DNA from: an uncultured Bacteroidales bacterium | GTDB taxonomy: Bacteria; Bacteroidota; Bacteroidia; Bacteroidales; Muribaculaceae | NCBI GenBank assembly: GCA_902781045.1 | Contig: CACZHT010000003.1 | Location: forward strand, 62,001-126,000 | Reading direction: 5' to 3' | DNA length: 64,000 nt | Part shown: positions 51,514 to 59,817 of the stretch, in pieces | Numbering within the stretch: the stretch's first letter is position 1 | How the letters are laid out: each line of letters begins with the position of its first letter | Program-made: the position numbers and the translations under genes | Notes under the pieces: model-generated | The model's database searches: none | What the model saw: the letters and a program-made list of their open reading frames with translations, nothing else | Told to the model about the DNA's origin: nothing

Positions 51514-52197
51514 ATGAAGAAAAGAAGAACTCTATTGCTCACGGTGCTTGCGCTTGTGCTGGTTGCCGGCCTGTTGGTGCCTTTCTGCTGGCGTGAGTGG
51601 CGTTTGGTGCGTCAGGCCGAACGTTCATCTAAAGTCTATCTGTCGTTGTATGGTGACAGTCTCACCTTTCAGCAGCGCGTCGACGAGACCCGCCGCTATA
51701 CTGCCGCGCATGGGCTGAACACCCAGTATGTCATCCTGGTGGACTTCAACAAGCCCTCGGGCGACCCGGCACGGTTTCGCCTCTATGACCTCGAAGCGCG
51801 CAAGACCGTGTTGTCTAGCACTTGCATGCACGGCGCCGGTGCGGGTAGCACCGACAGCCGTCCGGCTTTCAGTAACCGCCCGGGCAGCAACAACTCATGT
51901 CTGGGGAAGTTTCATACGGCAGGGCGGCACACGTCGGGCAGGGTGGGGCGGTATCGCACGCCCAGCATCAACCTGGTGGGCAAGAGCGGACGGGCCAACA
52001 ACAATGCCGGCCGTCGCAGCATCCTCATCCATGGCTGGGCCGAGAATGCCGGCCGTCGCGGCAGTCATCTGCGCATCAATCCACGCTTGAGCCAAGGTTG
52101 CTTTGCCATTGAGTCAAGCAAGGTGCGATGCCTAAGCGAGATTGTCACCGCCAGCGACCGTCCCATCCTGCTCTGGGCTTACCATAATCCGATTTAA
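51514..52197 (+). CDS. Murein L,D-transpeptidase-like protein
   Basis: The 227-residue protein has an N-terminal membrane or signal segment (LLLTVLALVLVAGLLVPF). The rest matches the murein L,D-transpeptidase catalytic-domain family (PF13645 type): MHGAGAGSTDSRPAFSN, CLGKFHTAGRH, RRSILIHGWAENAG with the conserved His, and LSQGCFAIES with the catalytic Cys. Such enzymes make 3-3 cross-links or attach molecules to peptidoglycan in the periplasm. Transcribed away from the SWIM gene. Confidence 0.82.
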   Translation: MKKRRTLLLTVLALVLVAGLLVPFCWREWRLVRQAERSSKVYLSLYGDSLTFQQRVDETRRYTAAHGLNTQYVILVDFNKPSGDPARFRLYDLEARKTVLSSTCMHGAGAGSTDSRPAFSNRPGSNNSCLGKFHTAGRHTSGRVGRYRTPSINLVGKSGRANNNAGRRSILIHGWAENAGRRGSHLRINPRLSQGCFAIESSKVRCLSEIVTASDRPILLWAYHNPI

Positions 52198-52276
52198 GAT
52201 ATGATTGAACTCAAAGCAGTTTTTTAGTGTAGATATGGGCCCAGTGTGCTTTGACGGTAAGTTTGTCGACACAAGT

Positions 52277-52308
52277 TTTGGCAGTTTGGAATTTTTGACG
52301 TATATTTG
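52277..52308 (+). promoter_or_regulatory. Promoter of the Rpn-type nuclease gene
   Basis: TTTG (52277-52280), 20 bp, TATATTTG (52301-52308): full match to the Bacteroidota consensus. Leader of about 20 nt to the ATG at 52336. Confidence 0.75.
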
Positions 52309-52335
52309 CACACTGAACATTAAAATTTGTGCGTT

Positions 52336-53388
52336 ATGACGATAGCCAATCCATTGTATGATGTGGTGTTCAAGTACCTGATGGAGGATGACCGCATTGC
52401 TCGCACCATCCTGTCGGCGTTGCTTAAGAAGGATGTCGTGGCCGTTGAGATGCGTCCTCACGAGTACAGCAACATTGAGCGCAACTCTCTGTCTGTGTTT
52501 CGCATCGACTTTGCTGCCACCATTCGTGATGTCGACGGCAAAGAGAGCCTTATTTTGATTGAGGTGCAGAAGACTTGGCTCGAGACCGAGACGTTGCGTT
52601 TCCGCCAATATCTGGCTGTGCATTACTCCAACCCCAAGAACATCCGTCCTGACGGCAATGCCATCCCGATGGTGGCGGTCTATATCTTAGGACATAAGCT
52701 GGGCGGCATTAAAGAGCCGGTGCTGTATGTGAGCCATCAGTCACGCGACTATGACGGGAAGTTAGTGACAGCGGGGATGCCTAATGCGTTTGTCGACAGT
52801 CTGACCCACGACAGCATCATCGTGCAGGTGCCGCTGCTGCAGGGGCAAATCAACAACCGGCTGGACATGGTATTGAGCATCTTTGACCAGACACGAAAAG
52901 ACGAGAATGACATGCGCATGCTCCTGCTTGACGATAAGGCCTACAGCAATGATGCCGACATGGACTACATCTTGCGGCGACTTCAGTCGGCGGCAGCCGA
53001 CAGTGCGATGCGTCACAACATGAATGTCGAGACCGAGTACTTTTCGGCCATCGAGAAGCGTGACTCCGTGATTATGATGCGTGATAAAGAACTGGCTGAG
53101 AAGAAAGTGCTGCTTGATGAGCAGGAGGCCCGTCTTGGCGAGCAGGAGGCTCGTCTTGGCGAGCAGGAGGCTCGTCTTGGCGAGCAGGAGGCCCGTCTTG
53201 GCGAGCAGGAGGCCCGTCTTGGCGAGCAGGAGGCCCGTCTTGGCGAGCAGGAGGCCCGTCTTGGCGAGCAGGAGGCGCAAATCAGTTTGATGGTTAAGAT
53301 GTTGCTGGACTTGGGCAAGACTCCTCAAGAGATTGCCACCAGCCTGGGAGTGGACCTAGACGTGGTCATGCGTCTGGCTGCCGAGTAG
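52336..53388 (+). CDS. Rpn/PF12784-type PD-(D/E)XK nuclease family protein
   Basis: The ATG at 52336 gives MTIANPLYDVVFKYLMEDDR, the usual family start. The 350-residue protein has the nuclease core: Asp in VFRIDFAATIRD and the ExQK pair in LILIEVQKTW. These proteins were first called transposases but are recombination-promoting nucleases, common in Bacteroidota. The C-terminal ~90 residues are a coiled coil made of a seven-residue unit (EARLGEQ) repeated from a 21-bp tandem repeat, then the usual family end (LGVDLDVVMRLAAE). Repeat number probably varies between strains. Confidence 0.88.
   Translation: MTIANPLYDVVFKYLMEDDRIARTILSALLKKDVVAVEMRPHEYSNIERNSLSVFRIDFAATIRDVDGKESLILIEVQKTWLETETLRFRQYLAVHYSNPKNIRPDGNAIPMVAVYILGHKLGGIKEPVLYVSHQSRDYDGKLVTAGMPNAFVDSLTHDSIIVQVPLLQGQINNRLDMVLSIFDQTRKDENDMRMLLLDDKAYSNDADMDYILRRLQSAAADSAMRHNMNVETEYFSAIEKRDSVIMMRDKELAEKKVLLDEQEARLGEQEARLGEQEARLGEQEARLGEQEARLGEQEARLGEQEARLGEQEAQISLMVKMLLDLGKTPQEIATSLGVDLDVVMRLAAE
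53119..53265 (+). repeat. 21-bp coding tandem repeat, seven units
   Basis: Seven in-phase units of GAGCAGGAGGCYCGTCTTGG+C, nearly identical, encode heptads of a coiled coil in the Rpn-type protein. A partial eighth follows. Third-position changes are only C/T, indicating recent expansion. Confidence 0.95.
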
Positions 53389-53417
53389 ATTAAAACTGAC
53401 ACTAGTGAAGGTTTATT

Positions 53418-53720
53418 ATGGGCACAAGAGCAAATGTGAGAGTGGAGCAGGGTGAAAGGGTGCAGAATTTCTACCACCATTTTGACGGATATCCTGAAGG
53501 TGTAGGGCATGAGCTTTGGCGAATGCTCCATGACAGAGTGGTGTGGGACTTCGATGCCATTTGTGATGAACTCACCGGTGGCAAGTTGGCTCCGAAAGGT
53601 GACTATCGACCATGCGATGTGCCTGTGGGTGACATTGAGTATGACTACACCGTCTCATGCGACAAGCGACGGTTGACATATATTCACCTTGTTGACAACG
53701 ACGAAGTGCGGCTAATATAG
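53418..53720 (+). CDS. Hypothetical protein, 100 residues
   Basis: Begins MGTRANVRVEQGERVQNFYH 29 bp after the Rpn-type gene. Contains HHFDGYPEGVGHELW and ends YTVSCDKRRLTYIHLVDND. The N-terminal pattern (RANVRV.., then YHHFDGYPEGVG) recalls small proteins common in mobile and phage-like regions, but I cannot name a family. Soluble. Confidence 0.65.
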   Translation: MGTRANVRVEQGERVQNFYHHFDGYPEGVGHELWRMLHDRVVWDFDAICDELTGGKLAPKGDYRPCDVPVGDIEYDYTVSCDKRRLTYIHLVDNDEVRLI

Positions 53721-53775
53721 GTTACTTTTCGTCAGATTATTTATACCAACACGTAAACATTAAATTTGTTGAATT

Positions 53776-54681
53776 ATGATGACAATTGCGATTTTTGCGT
53801 GTGTGGTGGTGTTGGGTACTGCCTTGTGGAGGGTGGTGCGCGACACTCGAGCCGGTTCAGTGGCTGTGACGATAGCCGCGCTTTGTTATTGCATTGTGCT
53901 CATGCTGGCTGCAATGCGGCTCCATGGCTATCTGCCGGCAGTTGACGACCGCCTGACTAATAATGCGTTGGGCTACATCAAGAACTATCTTGGAGATAAC
54001 CTGCAAGTGCTGCTTAGTGCCGTCATCGTGGTGGTCAATGCCTTTGTGGCATGTGCCATCTGGTGGCGCATGCCGCTGCGATGGTTTGTGGCTGCTGTGG
54101 TTGCCGGTTTCTTGTTGCTGGGTTGTGCGATGTCGCTCTTTAACAGCACGTCTCCGCTAGTGTCGCTCTTTGGCACCTGCTGCGCCTTTATGGCAGCTGT
54201 AGGTTATGCTTTGGGATTGACCTATAAAGAGTTTTGTGTCATTGGCAACAACTATGTGCAAGCTGGTCTGGTGGCTGCCTCGGCACTGTGGCTAGCTGTG
54301 GAGTCGTGGCAGGTGGTCAAACGGCAGCCGTCGTTTGCCTCTTGGTTGGCTGCCGCATTGTCCAGTCTGCTGGTCTGTGCCTATGGCAAACTGTTTTGGG
54401 TCATTTGTACGGCCTATCCGTTGCCCCTCGAAAGGGCTTTTGACATGTGTGTGGATGACCTCTATGGCCTAGCTGCCACATGGCAAACGACCTATTATCA
54501 TGTCAACATCATTGTCTATGTCATCGCTTTTGTGGCGGCCATCAGCTGCAATGTGGTTGCTGTGTGGTCGCTGCGTCGCTCGTGGGGCAGATGGCCGGCG
54601 GTGGCACTGATGGTGGCACACCTCGTGGCTGTGGCTGCTGTTGCAGCGTCATGGCCGCATGTCACAATGATATTGGCATGA
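53776..54681 (+). CDS. Multi-pass membrane protein of unknown function
   Basis: The 301-residue protein has about eight hydrophobic segments (for example IAIFACVVVLGTALW, AVIVVVNAFVACAIWW, WFVAAVVAGFLLLGCAMSL, IIVYVIAFVAAISCNVVA). Loops are short and no catalytic motif or transporter signature is visible. Not recognised. 46 bp before the TonB_C-Sel1 gene on the same strand. Confidence 0.65.
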   Translation: MMTIAIFACVVVLGTALWRVVRDTRAGSVAVTIAALCYCIVLMLAAMRLHGYLPAVDDRLTNNALGYIKNYLGDNLQVLLSAVIVVVNAFVACAIWWRMPLRWFVAAVVAGFLLLGCAMSLFNSTSPLVSLFGTCCAFMAAVGYALGLTYKEFCVIGNNYVQAGLVAASALWLAVESWQVVKRQPSFASWLAAALSSLLVCAYGKLFWVICTAYPLPLERAFDMCVDDLYGLAATWQTTYYHVNIIVYVIAFVAAISCNVVAVWSLRRSWGRWPAVALMVAHLVAVAAVAASWPHVTMILA

Positions 54682-54726
54682 TTTTTGCATTCGTTTTTGT
54701 TGATAACTAATAACAATTCAACTGAT

Positions 54727-55371
54727 ATGGAAACTAATCTATTGAAATCGGTGGTTGTGGCACTGGCGCTAAGTCTGGGCACGAACGCTTGGGGCGGAAT
54801 GGCCACATTGCCAGCGAATAATGGCACTTCGACCGAGCAATCGGCCGATCGTCCTGACGTGATGCCACAATATCCTGGTGGCCTCGAGGCACTGATGAAC
54901 TATATCACGAGCGAGATGGAGTATCCCGACGACGCTTTCCGCAATGGGCTGCAGGGCACTTGTGTGGTCCAGTTTGTGGTGACCAAGACGGGCCATGTCG
55001 ACCAGGTGAAGGTCTTGCGATCAATCTCGCCCGAACTGGATGCCGAGGTGGTGAGGGTATGCAGCCAGATTGGCAACTTCGAGCCCGGACAGGTGGATGG
55101 GAAGCCCGTTAACGTGAGCCTAACACTGCCCGTTAAATTCAAACTCGAGAGCAATATCCCTTACATCTCAGAGGAATTGCTCGACCGTGCCAACAATGGC
55201 GACATGGAGGCACAATATCTTGTGGGCTATAGCTTCTATCATGGTGACGGTGTGCCTCTCGACTGGCTGGTGGCCAAGCACTATCTGGCCAAGGCTGCGC
55301 AGCAGGGGCATGAGCAGGCTCGTGAGCTGCTCGAGAAGACCAAGCGATATCTGCGAAACGAGCTCGATTGA
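54727..55371 (+). CDS. TonB C-terminal domain protein with Sel1 repeat
   Basis: The ATG at 54727 gives an export signal (METNLLKSVVVALALSLG). The ~214-residue protein has a TonB_C domain (MPQYPGGLEALMNYI, then QGTCVVQFVVTKTGHVDQVK) and a Sel1-like repeat at the end (MEAQYLVGYSFYHGDG, HYLAKAAQQGHEQA). It lacks the TonB membrane anchor and Pro-rich region, so it is not a functional TonB; such proteins are common in Bacteroidales and of unknown role. Confidence 0.8.
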   Translation: METNLLKSVVVALALSLGTNAWGGMATLPANNGTSTEQSADRPDVMPQYPGGLEALMNYITSEMEYPDDAFRNGLQGTCVVQFVVTKTGHVDQVKVLRSISPELDAEVVRVCSQIGNFEPGQVDGKPVNVSLTLPVKFKLESNIPYISEELLDRANNGDMEAQYLVGYSFYHGDGVPLDWLVAKHYLAKAAQQGHEQARELLEKTKRYLRNELD

Positions 55372-55432
55372 TTATCGTGGCGGGTTACCTTGATGGCATT
55401 GTGAGATATATCGAAAAAAGTATCATTAGAGA

Positions 55433-56770
55433 ATGTACATCAAGCTGATACAGCCGCGTATGCTCATGCGGCCCATGGACACCGGACTGAAGGTGCGTAT
55501 GTCGCCCCCGCTGGGCCTGTACACTATTGTCAACATGTTGCGTGACGAGCACACTGTGGTGGTGCAGAACGAGAATGTCGAGCCTGTCACCTACGACTCG
55601 CCCGACATTGTCGGCATCATGGTCTCGCTCGATGTATTGCCGCGTGCCGCCGAGATTGCCCGTCCATTCCGTGAGCGGGGCATCCCGGTTGTGGCGGGTG
55701 GTGTACACATCACCACGGCCAGCCAGACGGTGCCCGAGGGACTGTTTGATGTGCTGTGCATCGGGGCGGCCGAGGGCACATGGCCCGACATCATCCGCGA
55801 CATGCAGCAGGGACGGCTGCAGCCTGTCTATCGTTGCTCGCCCATGTTGTCAGGGCGCGACATTGTCTCGCCGGCCTATGACCTTATCCCAGCCGACAAG
55901 TACCTCTACACCAACATCATGCACACCAGTCGTGGTTGCCCCTTCAAGTGCGACTTCTGCTATAACAGTTTCGGCGGGCATCACTACATCCATCGCGAGA
56001 TTGCCGATGTTGTGGCCGAAATCCGGGCTATCGGAAGGCGGCACATCATGTTCATCGATGACAACTTCATCGGCGACCCGGCCTGGACGCACCAGTTGCT
56101 CGAGGCCATCAAGCCATTGCGCATCAAGTGGAACGCAGCCGTTTCAATCAATGTGGCGACCATCCCCGGTATGCTGGATCAGATGGCCGAGAGCGGTTGC
56201 CAGGGACTGTTCATCGGGTTTGAGAGCATCAATGCGGCCTCTGTGGGCAGTGTGCACAAGGTGCAGAACGACCGCACCCACTATGAGGAGGCCATCCGTG
56301 AGATTCACCGCCGCGGCATCATGATCAATGCCAGCTTTGTGTTCGGGTTGGACGAGGACACCCCACAGGTGTTCAGGCAGACACTCGACTGGATTGTGGC
56401 ACAGCGCATCGAGACGGTCACCTCGCATATACTCACCCCTTATCCCGGCACCAAGCTTTATGAGCGCCTCGAGGCTGAAGGGAGGATTACGAGCACTGAC
56501 CTCTCGCGCTATAACACAGCTCATGTAGTGTTCCGGCCCAAGGGCATGACAGCCGAGCAGCTGCGTGATGGCTACTTGTGGATTTACCGCGAGCTGTACA
56601 GCTGGAAAAACATCTGGCGCCGCATGCCCCGCAATCCGCGTCAGCGGCTGGCCTACTTGACATTCAACATCTTCTATCGCAAGTATGGCCACCTGACCGA
56701 CCGTCTGTGCCGCCTGTTCACCTACCGCCGCATCGGCCTCATTGCCGAGCGACTGGCCCGGTACTTGTGA
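55433..56770 (+). CDS. B12-binding-domain radical SAM protein
   Basis: The 445-residue protein has an N-terminal cobalamin-binding-like domain to about 150 (SPPLGLYTIVNMLRD, PVVAGGVHITT) and a radical SAM domain with the CxxxCxxC cluster motif in SRGCPFKCDFCYNSFGG. The later GLFIGFESIN and YPGTKLYERL segments are usual for this class. Related enzymes carry out methylations and other difficult radical reactions; the substrate cannot be told. Monocistronic, ended by a strong hairpin. Confidence 0.88.
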   Translation: MYIKLIQPRMLMRPMDTGLKVRMSPPLGLYTIVNMLRDEHTVVVQNENVEPVTYDSPDIVGIMVSLDVLPRAAEIARPFRERGIPVVAGGVHITTASQTVPEGLFDVLCIGAAEGTWPDIIRDMQQGRLQPVYRCSPMLSGRDIVSPAYDLIPADKYLYTNIMHTSRGCPFKCDFCYNSFGGHHYIHREIADVVAEIRAIGRRHIMFIDDNFIGDPAWTHQLLEAIKPLRIKWNAAVSINVATIPGMLDQMAESGCQGLFIGFESINAASVGSVHKVQNDRTHYEEAIREIHRRGIMINASFVFGLDEDTPQVFRQTLDWIVAQRIETVTSHILTPYPGTKLYERLEAEGRITSTDLSRYNTAHVVFRPKGMTAEQLRDGYLWIYRELYSWKNIWRRMPRNPRQRLAYLTFNIFYRKYGHLTDRLCRLFTYRRIGLIAERLARYL

Positions 56771-56785
56771 CCAATCAGAATAAAT

Positions 56786-56818
56786 CAAGGCGGTGAGCGA
56801 AGTTTGCTCACCGCCTTG
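56786..56818. terminator. Bidirectional terminator hairpin
   Basis: CAAGGCGGTGAGC and GCTCACCGCCTTG form a perfect 13-bp stem with a 7-nt loop between the converging radical SAM and lipoprotein genes. Confidence 0.8.
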
Positions 56819-56844
56819 CGTTAGGGGGTTATCTCAATCGATGA

Positions 56845-57426
56845 TTAGAGACCAATCTTCTTGGCTGCGTCCTTGGCTGCGTTGTTAGCTGCCTCTTTTG
56901 CCTTGTCGACACCTTCCTTGGCCTTGTCGACGCCCTCGTTGATCTTCTCGTTGGCCTTGTCGGCAGCCTCGTTGGCCTTCTCGGTCACGGCAGCCTTGGC
57001 GCCCTCGACCACCTCGTTAGCCTTCTCGGTAGCGGCATCCTTCAGGCTGTCGCCAGCGTTCTCAACCACGTCCTTCATGCCCTCGGGCAGAGCGACCACC
57101 TGGTCAACCAGGGTGCCAATCGACGGAACGATGGCTGTCAGCTTCTCGGTGTTCTTGGCAACAATCTCCTTGATCTTGGCCAGCAGGCTCTGGGCACCCT
57201 CGGTGTCACCGGCCTCAACCAGCTTCTGGACCTCAGCGTTGGCGTTGTTCAGCAGGTCGACGACAGCTGCCGAGTCAGTGGCGTTGGCCAGAGCCGAGTC
57301 AAGCTGCTCGACGTTGTAGGCGGTAGCGGTGCTGTCCTGAGTCTCAGCAGTCTTGTTAGCGTTGTTGTCGCACGAAGCGAAAGTCATAGCAGCAACAGCT
57401 GCAAACATCAATAGTAACTTTTTCAT
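56845..57426 (-). CDS. Lipoprotein with Ala/Lys/Glu-rich helical repeats
   Basis: The 193-residue protein has a lipoprotein signal with lipobox (MTFASC; lipidated Cys19). After a polar linker it is helical, and the C-terminal third consists of 11-residue-like Ala/Lys/Glu repeats (EKANEAADKANEKINEGV) resembling LEA or apolipoprotein helices. Likely anchored to the outer or inner membrane with an extended coiled helix; function unknown. Confidence 0.8.
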   Translation of the reverse strand: MKKLLLMFAAVAAMTFASCDNNANKTAETQDSTATAYNVEQLDSALANATDSAAVVDLLNNANAEVQKLVEAGDTEGAQSLLAKIKEIVAKNTEKLTAIVPSIGTLVDQVVALPEGMKDVVENAGDSLKDAATEKANEVVEGAKAAVTEKANEAADKANEKINEGVDKAKEGVDKAKEAANNAAKDAAKKIGL

Positions 57427-57476
57427 AATAAAACAATTAAACAGTTAGAAAGAATAAAACGATTAATAAAACGCCG

Positions 57477-57507
57477 CTAAAGTAGCGGATATTTTCGAAT
57501 TGGCAAA
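57477..57507 (-). promoter_or_regulatory. Promoter of the lipoprotein gene
   Basis: On the minus strand TTTG (57504-57507), 19 bp, TACTTTAG (57477-57484), one mismatch to TAnnTTTG. Leader about 45 nt. Confidence 0.55.
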
Positions 57508-57567
57508 CAGTTTAGACCATTTTTTAACTTTTTTATATATTCGGCAATTCATATCGCAAAAAATGAT

Positions 57568-57575
57568 TATCTTTG
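57568..57575 (+). promoter_or_regulatory. -7 element upstream of the zinc peptidase gene
   Basis: TATCTTTG matches the consensus; the upstream TTTG is not clear. Leader about 110 nt. The rest of 57427-57690 shows nothing else. Confidence 0.45.
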
Positions 57576-57690
57576 CAACAGTTTTGCCTCCGATTTGCCA
57601 AATGCAAACCTTGTGCCAAGCCTAGGTATTGAAGTTTAAAAAACGCAAACGAGGCTACCCTAACTACTTAACTACTATAACTACTTAAAT

Positions 57691-58356
57691 ATGGTTTATC
57701 TTTTATTTTTTGTTATTTCGATTGCTAGCTGGTTCATCCAGAACTCACTGAAGAACAAGTTTGAGAAGTACTCCAGGGTGCCGCTGCACGTGACCGGTGC
57801 GCAAGTGGCGCAGATGATGCTCATGCACAATGGCATCAATGATGTCGCAGTCAGGCCCACCAGTGGTACGCTCACCGACTTCTTCGACCCCGTGAGCCGG
57901 TCGGTCAACCTCAGTGAACCGGTCTATAACCAGAACTCGGTGGCTGCTGCAGCTGTTGCAGCCCACGAGTGTGGCCATGCCGTGCAGCATCGTGTGGGCT
58001 ATAGCATGCTCGTGTTGCGCACCAAGCTGGTGCCTGCCGTGTCGTTTGCCTCAAAGTGGGTCACTTGGATTCTGCTGGGCGGCATTCTGGTGTTTGAGTT
58101 CTTTCCCTACTTGCTGGGGCTTGGGGTGGTGCTGTTCGCACTGACCACACTGTTCAGCGTCATCACCCTGCCGGTCGAGATTGATGCCAGCCGACGGGCC
58201 GTGCGATGGCTCGAGACTGCAGGCATCACCCAGGGGCAGACCACCGAATTTGCCCGCGACGCTCTCAAGGCCGCGGCCTACACCTATGTCGTGGCAGCCT
58301 TGGGCTCGCTGGCCACACTCTTCTACTATGCTCGTGTGTTCTTGAATCGAAACTAA
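57691..58356 (+). CDS. Membrane zinc metallopeptidase (YugP/PF04298 type)
   Basis: The 221-residue protein has an N-terminal membrane helix, the zinc motif AAHECGHAVQHRVGY (HExxH with a later His) at about 90-104 and two or three further membrane helices (WVTWILLGGILVFEFF, LGLGVVLFALTTLF, ALGSLATLFYYARVF). It matches the neutral zinc metallopeptidase family of unknown substrate. 24 bp before the symporter gene; likely cotranscribed. Confidence 0.9.
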   Translation: MVYLLFFVISIASWFIQNSLKNKFEKYSRVPLHVTGAQVAQMMLMHNGINDVAVRPTSGTLTDFFDPVSRSVNLSEPVYNQNSVAAAAVAAHECGHAVQHRVGYSMLVLRTKLVPAVSFASKWVTWILLGGILVFEFFPYLLGLGVVLFALTTLFSVITLPVEIDASRRAVRWLETAGITQGQTTEFARDALKAAAYTYVVAALGSLATLFYYARVFLNRN

Positions 58357-58380
58357 ACTAAACTCAAAGACCAGTGTGCT

Positions 58381-59745
58381 ATGCAGACCTTGAATGATGT
58401 CGTTGCCGCAATGAGCGACTTCTTGTGGGGGTGGCCCATGATTATCATGCTGTTGGGCACTCATTTGTTCCTCACAGTGAGGCTGCGCTTTCCGCAGCGC
58501 AAGATTTTCACCGCCATTCGTCTATCGGTGGCCCATGATAGGGATGCCGACGGCGATGTGTCGCAGTTTGGGGCACTGGCCACCGCTCTGGCGGCCACCA
58601 TCGGCACAGGCAACATCATCGGCGTGGCCACGGCAGTGGCCATGGGCGGGCCGGGGGCCGTGCTATGGTGCTGGTTGACAGGGGTGTTCGGCATTGCCAC
58701 CAAATATGGCGAGGGATTGCTGGCCATCAAATATCGTGTCAAGATGCCCGACGGCTCGATGTTGGGTGGACCGATGTATGCCCTGGAGCGAGGACTCAAG
58801 CTCAAGTGGCTGGCAGTCCTGTTTGCGGTGTTCACCATGTGTGCCTCGCTGGGCATCGGTGCTTCGGTTCAGGCAAATGCCATCGGCACCATCTGCCATG
58901 AGACCTATGGTGTCAATCCGGCTTGGGTGGGAGTTGCTATAGCCTTTCTCACGGCATTAGTCATTATCGGTGGCGTGAAGAGCATAGCCCGCGTGTGTGG
59001 GATGATGGTGCCATTCATGGCCGTGTTCTATGTGATGGGATGCCTTTATATATTAGGTGTCAACTTTCATTATCTCTGGCCGGCCATCAAGCTTATCTGT
59101 CAGGCGGCGTTCTCGCCCGAGGCTGCCGGGAGCGGATTTGTTGGTGGCTCGGTCATCATGGCCATGAGGTTTGGCATCGCGCGAGGCTTGTTCAGCAACG
59201 AGTCGGGACTTGGTTCGGCACCCATTGTAGCTGCCGCGGCGCGCACGCGCAACCCGGTGCGACAAGCCTTGGTCTCGTCCACTGGCACGTTCTGGGACAC
59301 GGTGGTCATCTGTGCCATCACGGGGTTGGTCATCGTCAGTAGTGTGTTGGCGAATCCCGACATCACGTTTGCCGACGGTGCCTCGCTGACCAAGGCGGCG
59401 TTTGCCAAGATTCCGCTCATCGGGTCGCCCTTGTTGCTCATGGGACTTGTCACATTTGCTTTCACCACCATTCTGGGTTGGTGCTACTATGGCGAGATGG
59501 CAGTGGAGTATCTCAAGGGCAAGCGATGGACTCGATATTATCGCATCCTCTATATCGGTGTCGTTTTCTTGGGCACGGTCATCAACCTGACCTTGGTGTG
59601 GAATCTGGCCGACTGCATGAATGCGCTCATGGCCATCCCCAACCTCGTCTCGCTCTTGTTGCTCAGTGGCGTGCTGGTGCGTGAGACCAAGCACTATCTG
59701 TGGGAGAACCGACTCGACCAGGAGATGCAGAGCGATATGCGTTAA
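58381..59745 (+). CDS. Sodium:alanine symporter family protein (AGCS)
   Basis: The 454-residue inner-membrane protein has the AGCS signature (ATIGTGNIIGVATAVAMGGP, then FGIATKYGEGLLAIKYR), and the usual ~10 membrane helices, including NESGLGSAPIVAAAARTRNP. Transports alanine or glycine with sodium. Length is normal. Follows the metallopeptidase gene and ends at a long palindromic terminator. Confidence 0.92.
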   Translation: MQTLNDVVAAMSDFLWGWPMIIMLLGTHLFLTVRLRFPQRKIFTAIRLSVAHDRDADGDVSQFGALATALAATIGTGNIIGVATAVAMGGPGAVLWCWLTGVFGIATKYGEGLLAIKYRVKMPDGSMLGGPMYALERGLKLKWLAVLFAVFTMCASLGIGASVQANAIGTICHETYGVNPAWVGVAIAFLTALVIIGGVKSIARVCGMMVPFMAVFYVMGCLYILGVNFHYLWPAIKLICQAAFSPEAAGSGFVGGSVIMAMRFGIARGLFSNESGLGSAPIVAAAARTRNPVRQALVSSTGTFWDTVVICAITGLVIVSSVLANPDITFADGASLTKAAFAKIPLIGSPLLLMGLVTFAFTTILGWCYYGEMAVEYLKGKRWTRYYRILYIGVVFLGTVINLTLVWNLADCMNALMAIPNLVSLLLLSGVLVRETKHYLWENRLDQEMQSDMR

Positions 59746-59752
59746 GCCTGCA

Positions 59753-59800
59753 AGAATCGATAAGCCGTCTGCCACTAGTGGCAGACGGCTTATCGATTCT
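59753..59800. terminator. Bidirectional terminator: perfect 48-bp palindrome
   Basis: 24-bp arms (AGAATCGATAAGCCGTCTGC.. and its exact complement) meet without a loop between the converging symporter and C10 peptidase genes. Short T-rich flanks follow on the plus strand. Confidence 0.8.
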
Positions 59801-59817
59801 CTTCTCTCGCTGCTGGC

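Noticed and set aside
53119..53265. Regular 21-bp repeats that could suggest a CRISPR array
   Set aside because: There are no spacers; the units are contiguous, in frame and encode a coiled coil.
52336..53388. PF12784 protein as an IS transposase
   Set aside because: No terminal inverted repeats flank it, and the family is now understood as PD-(D/E)XK nucleases.
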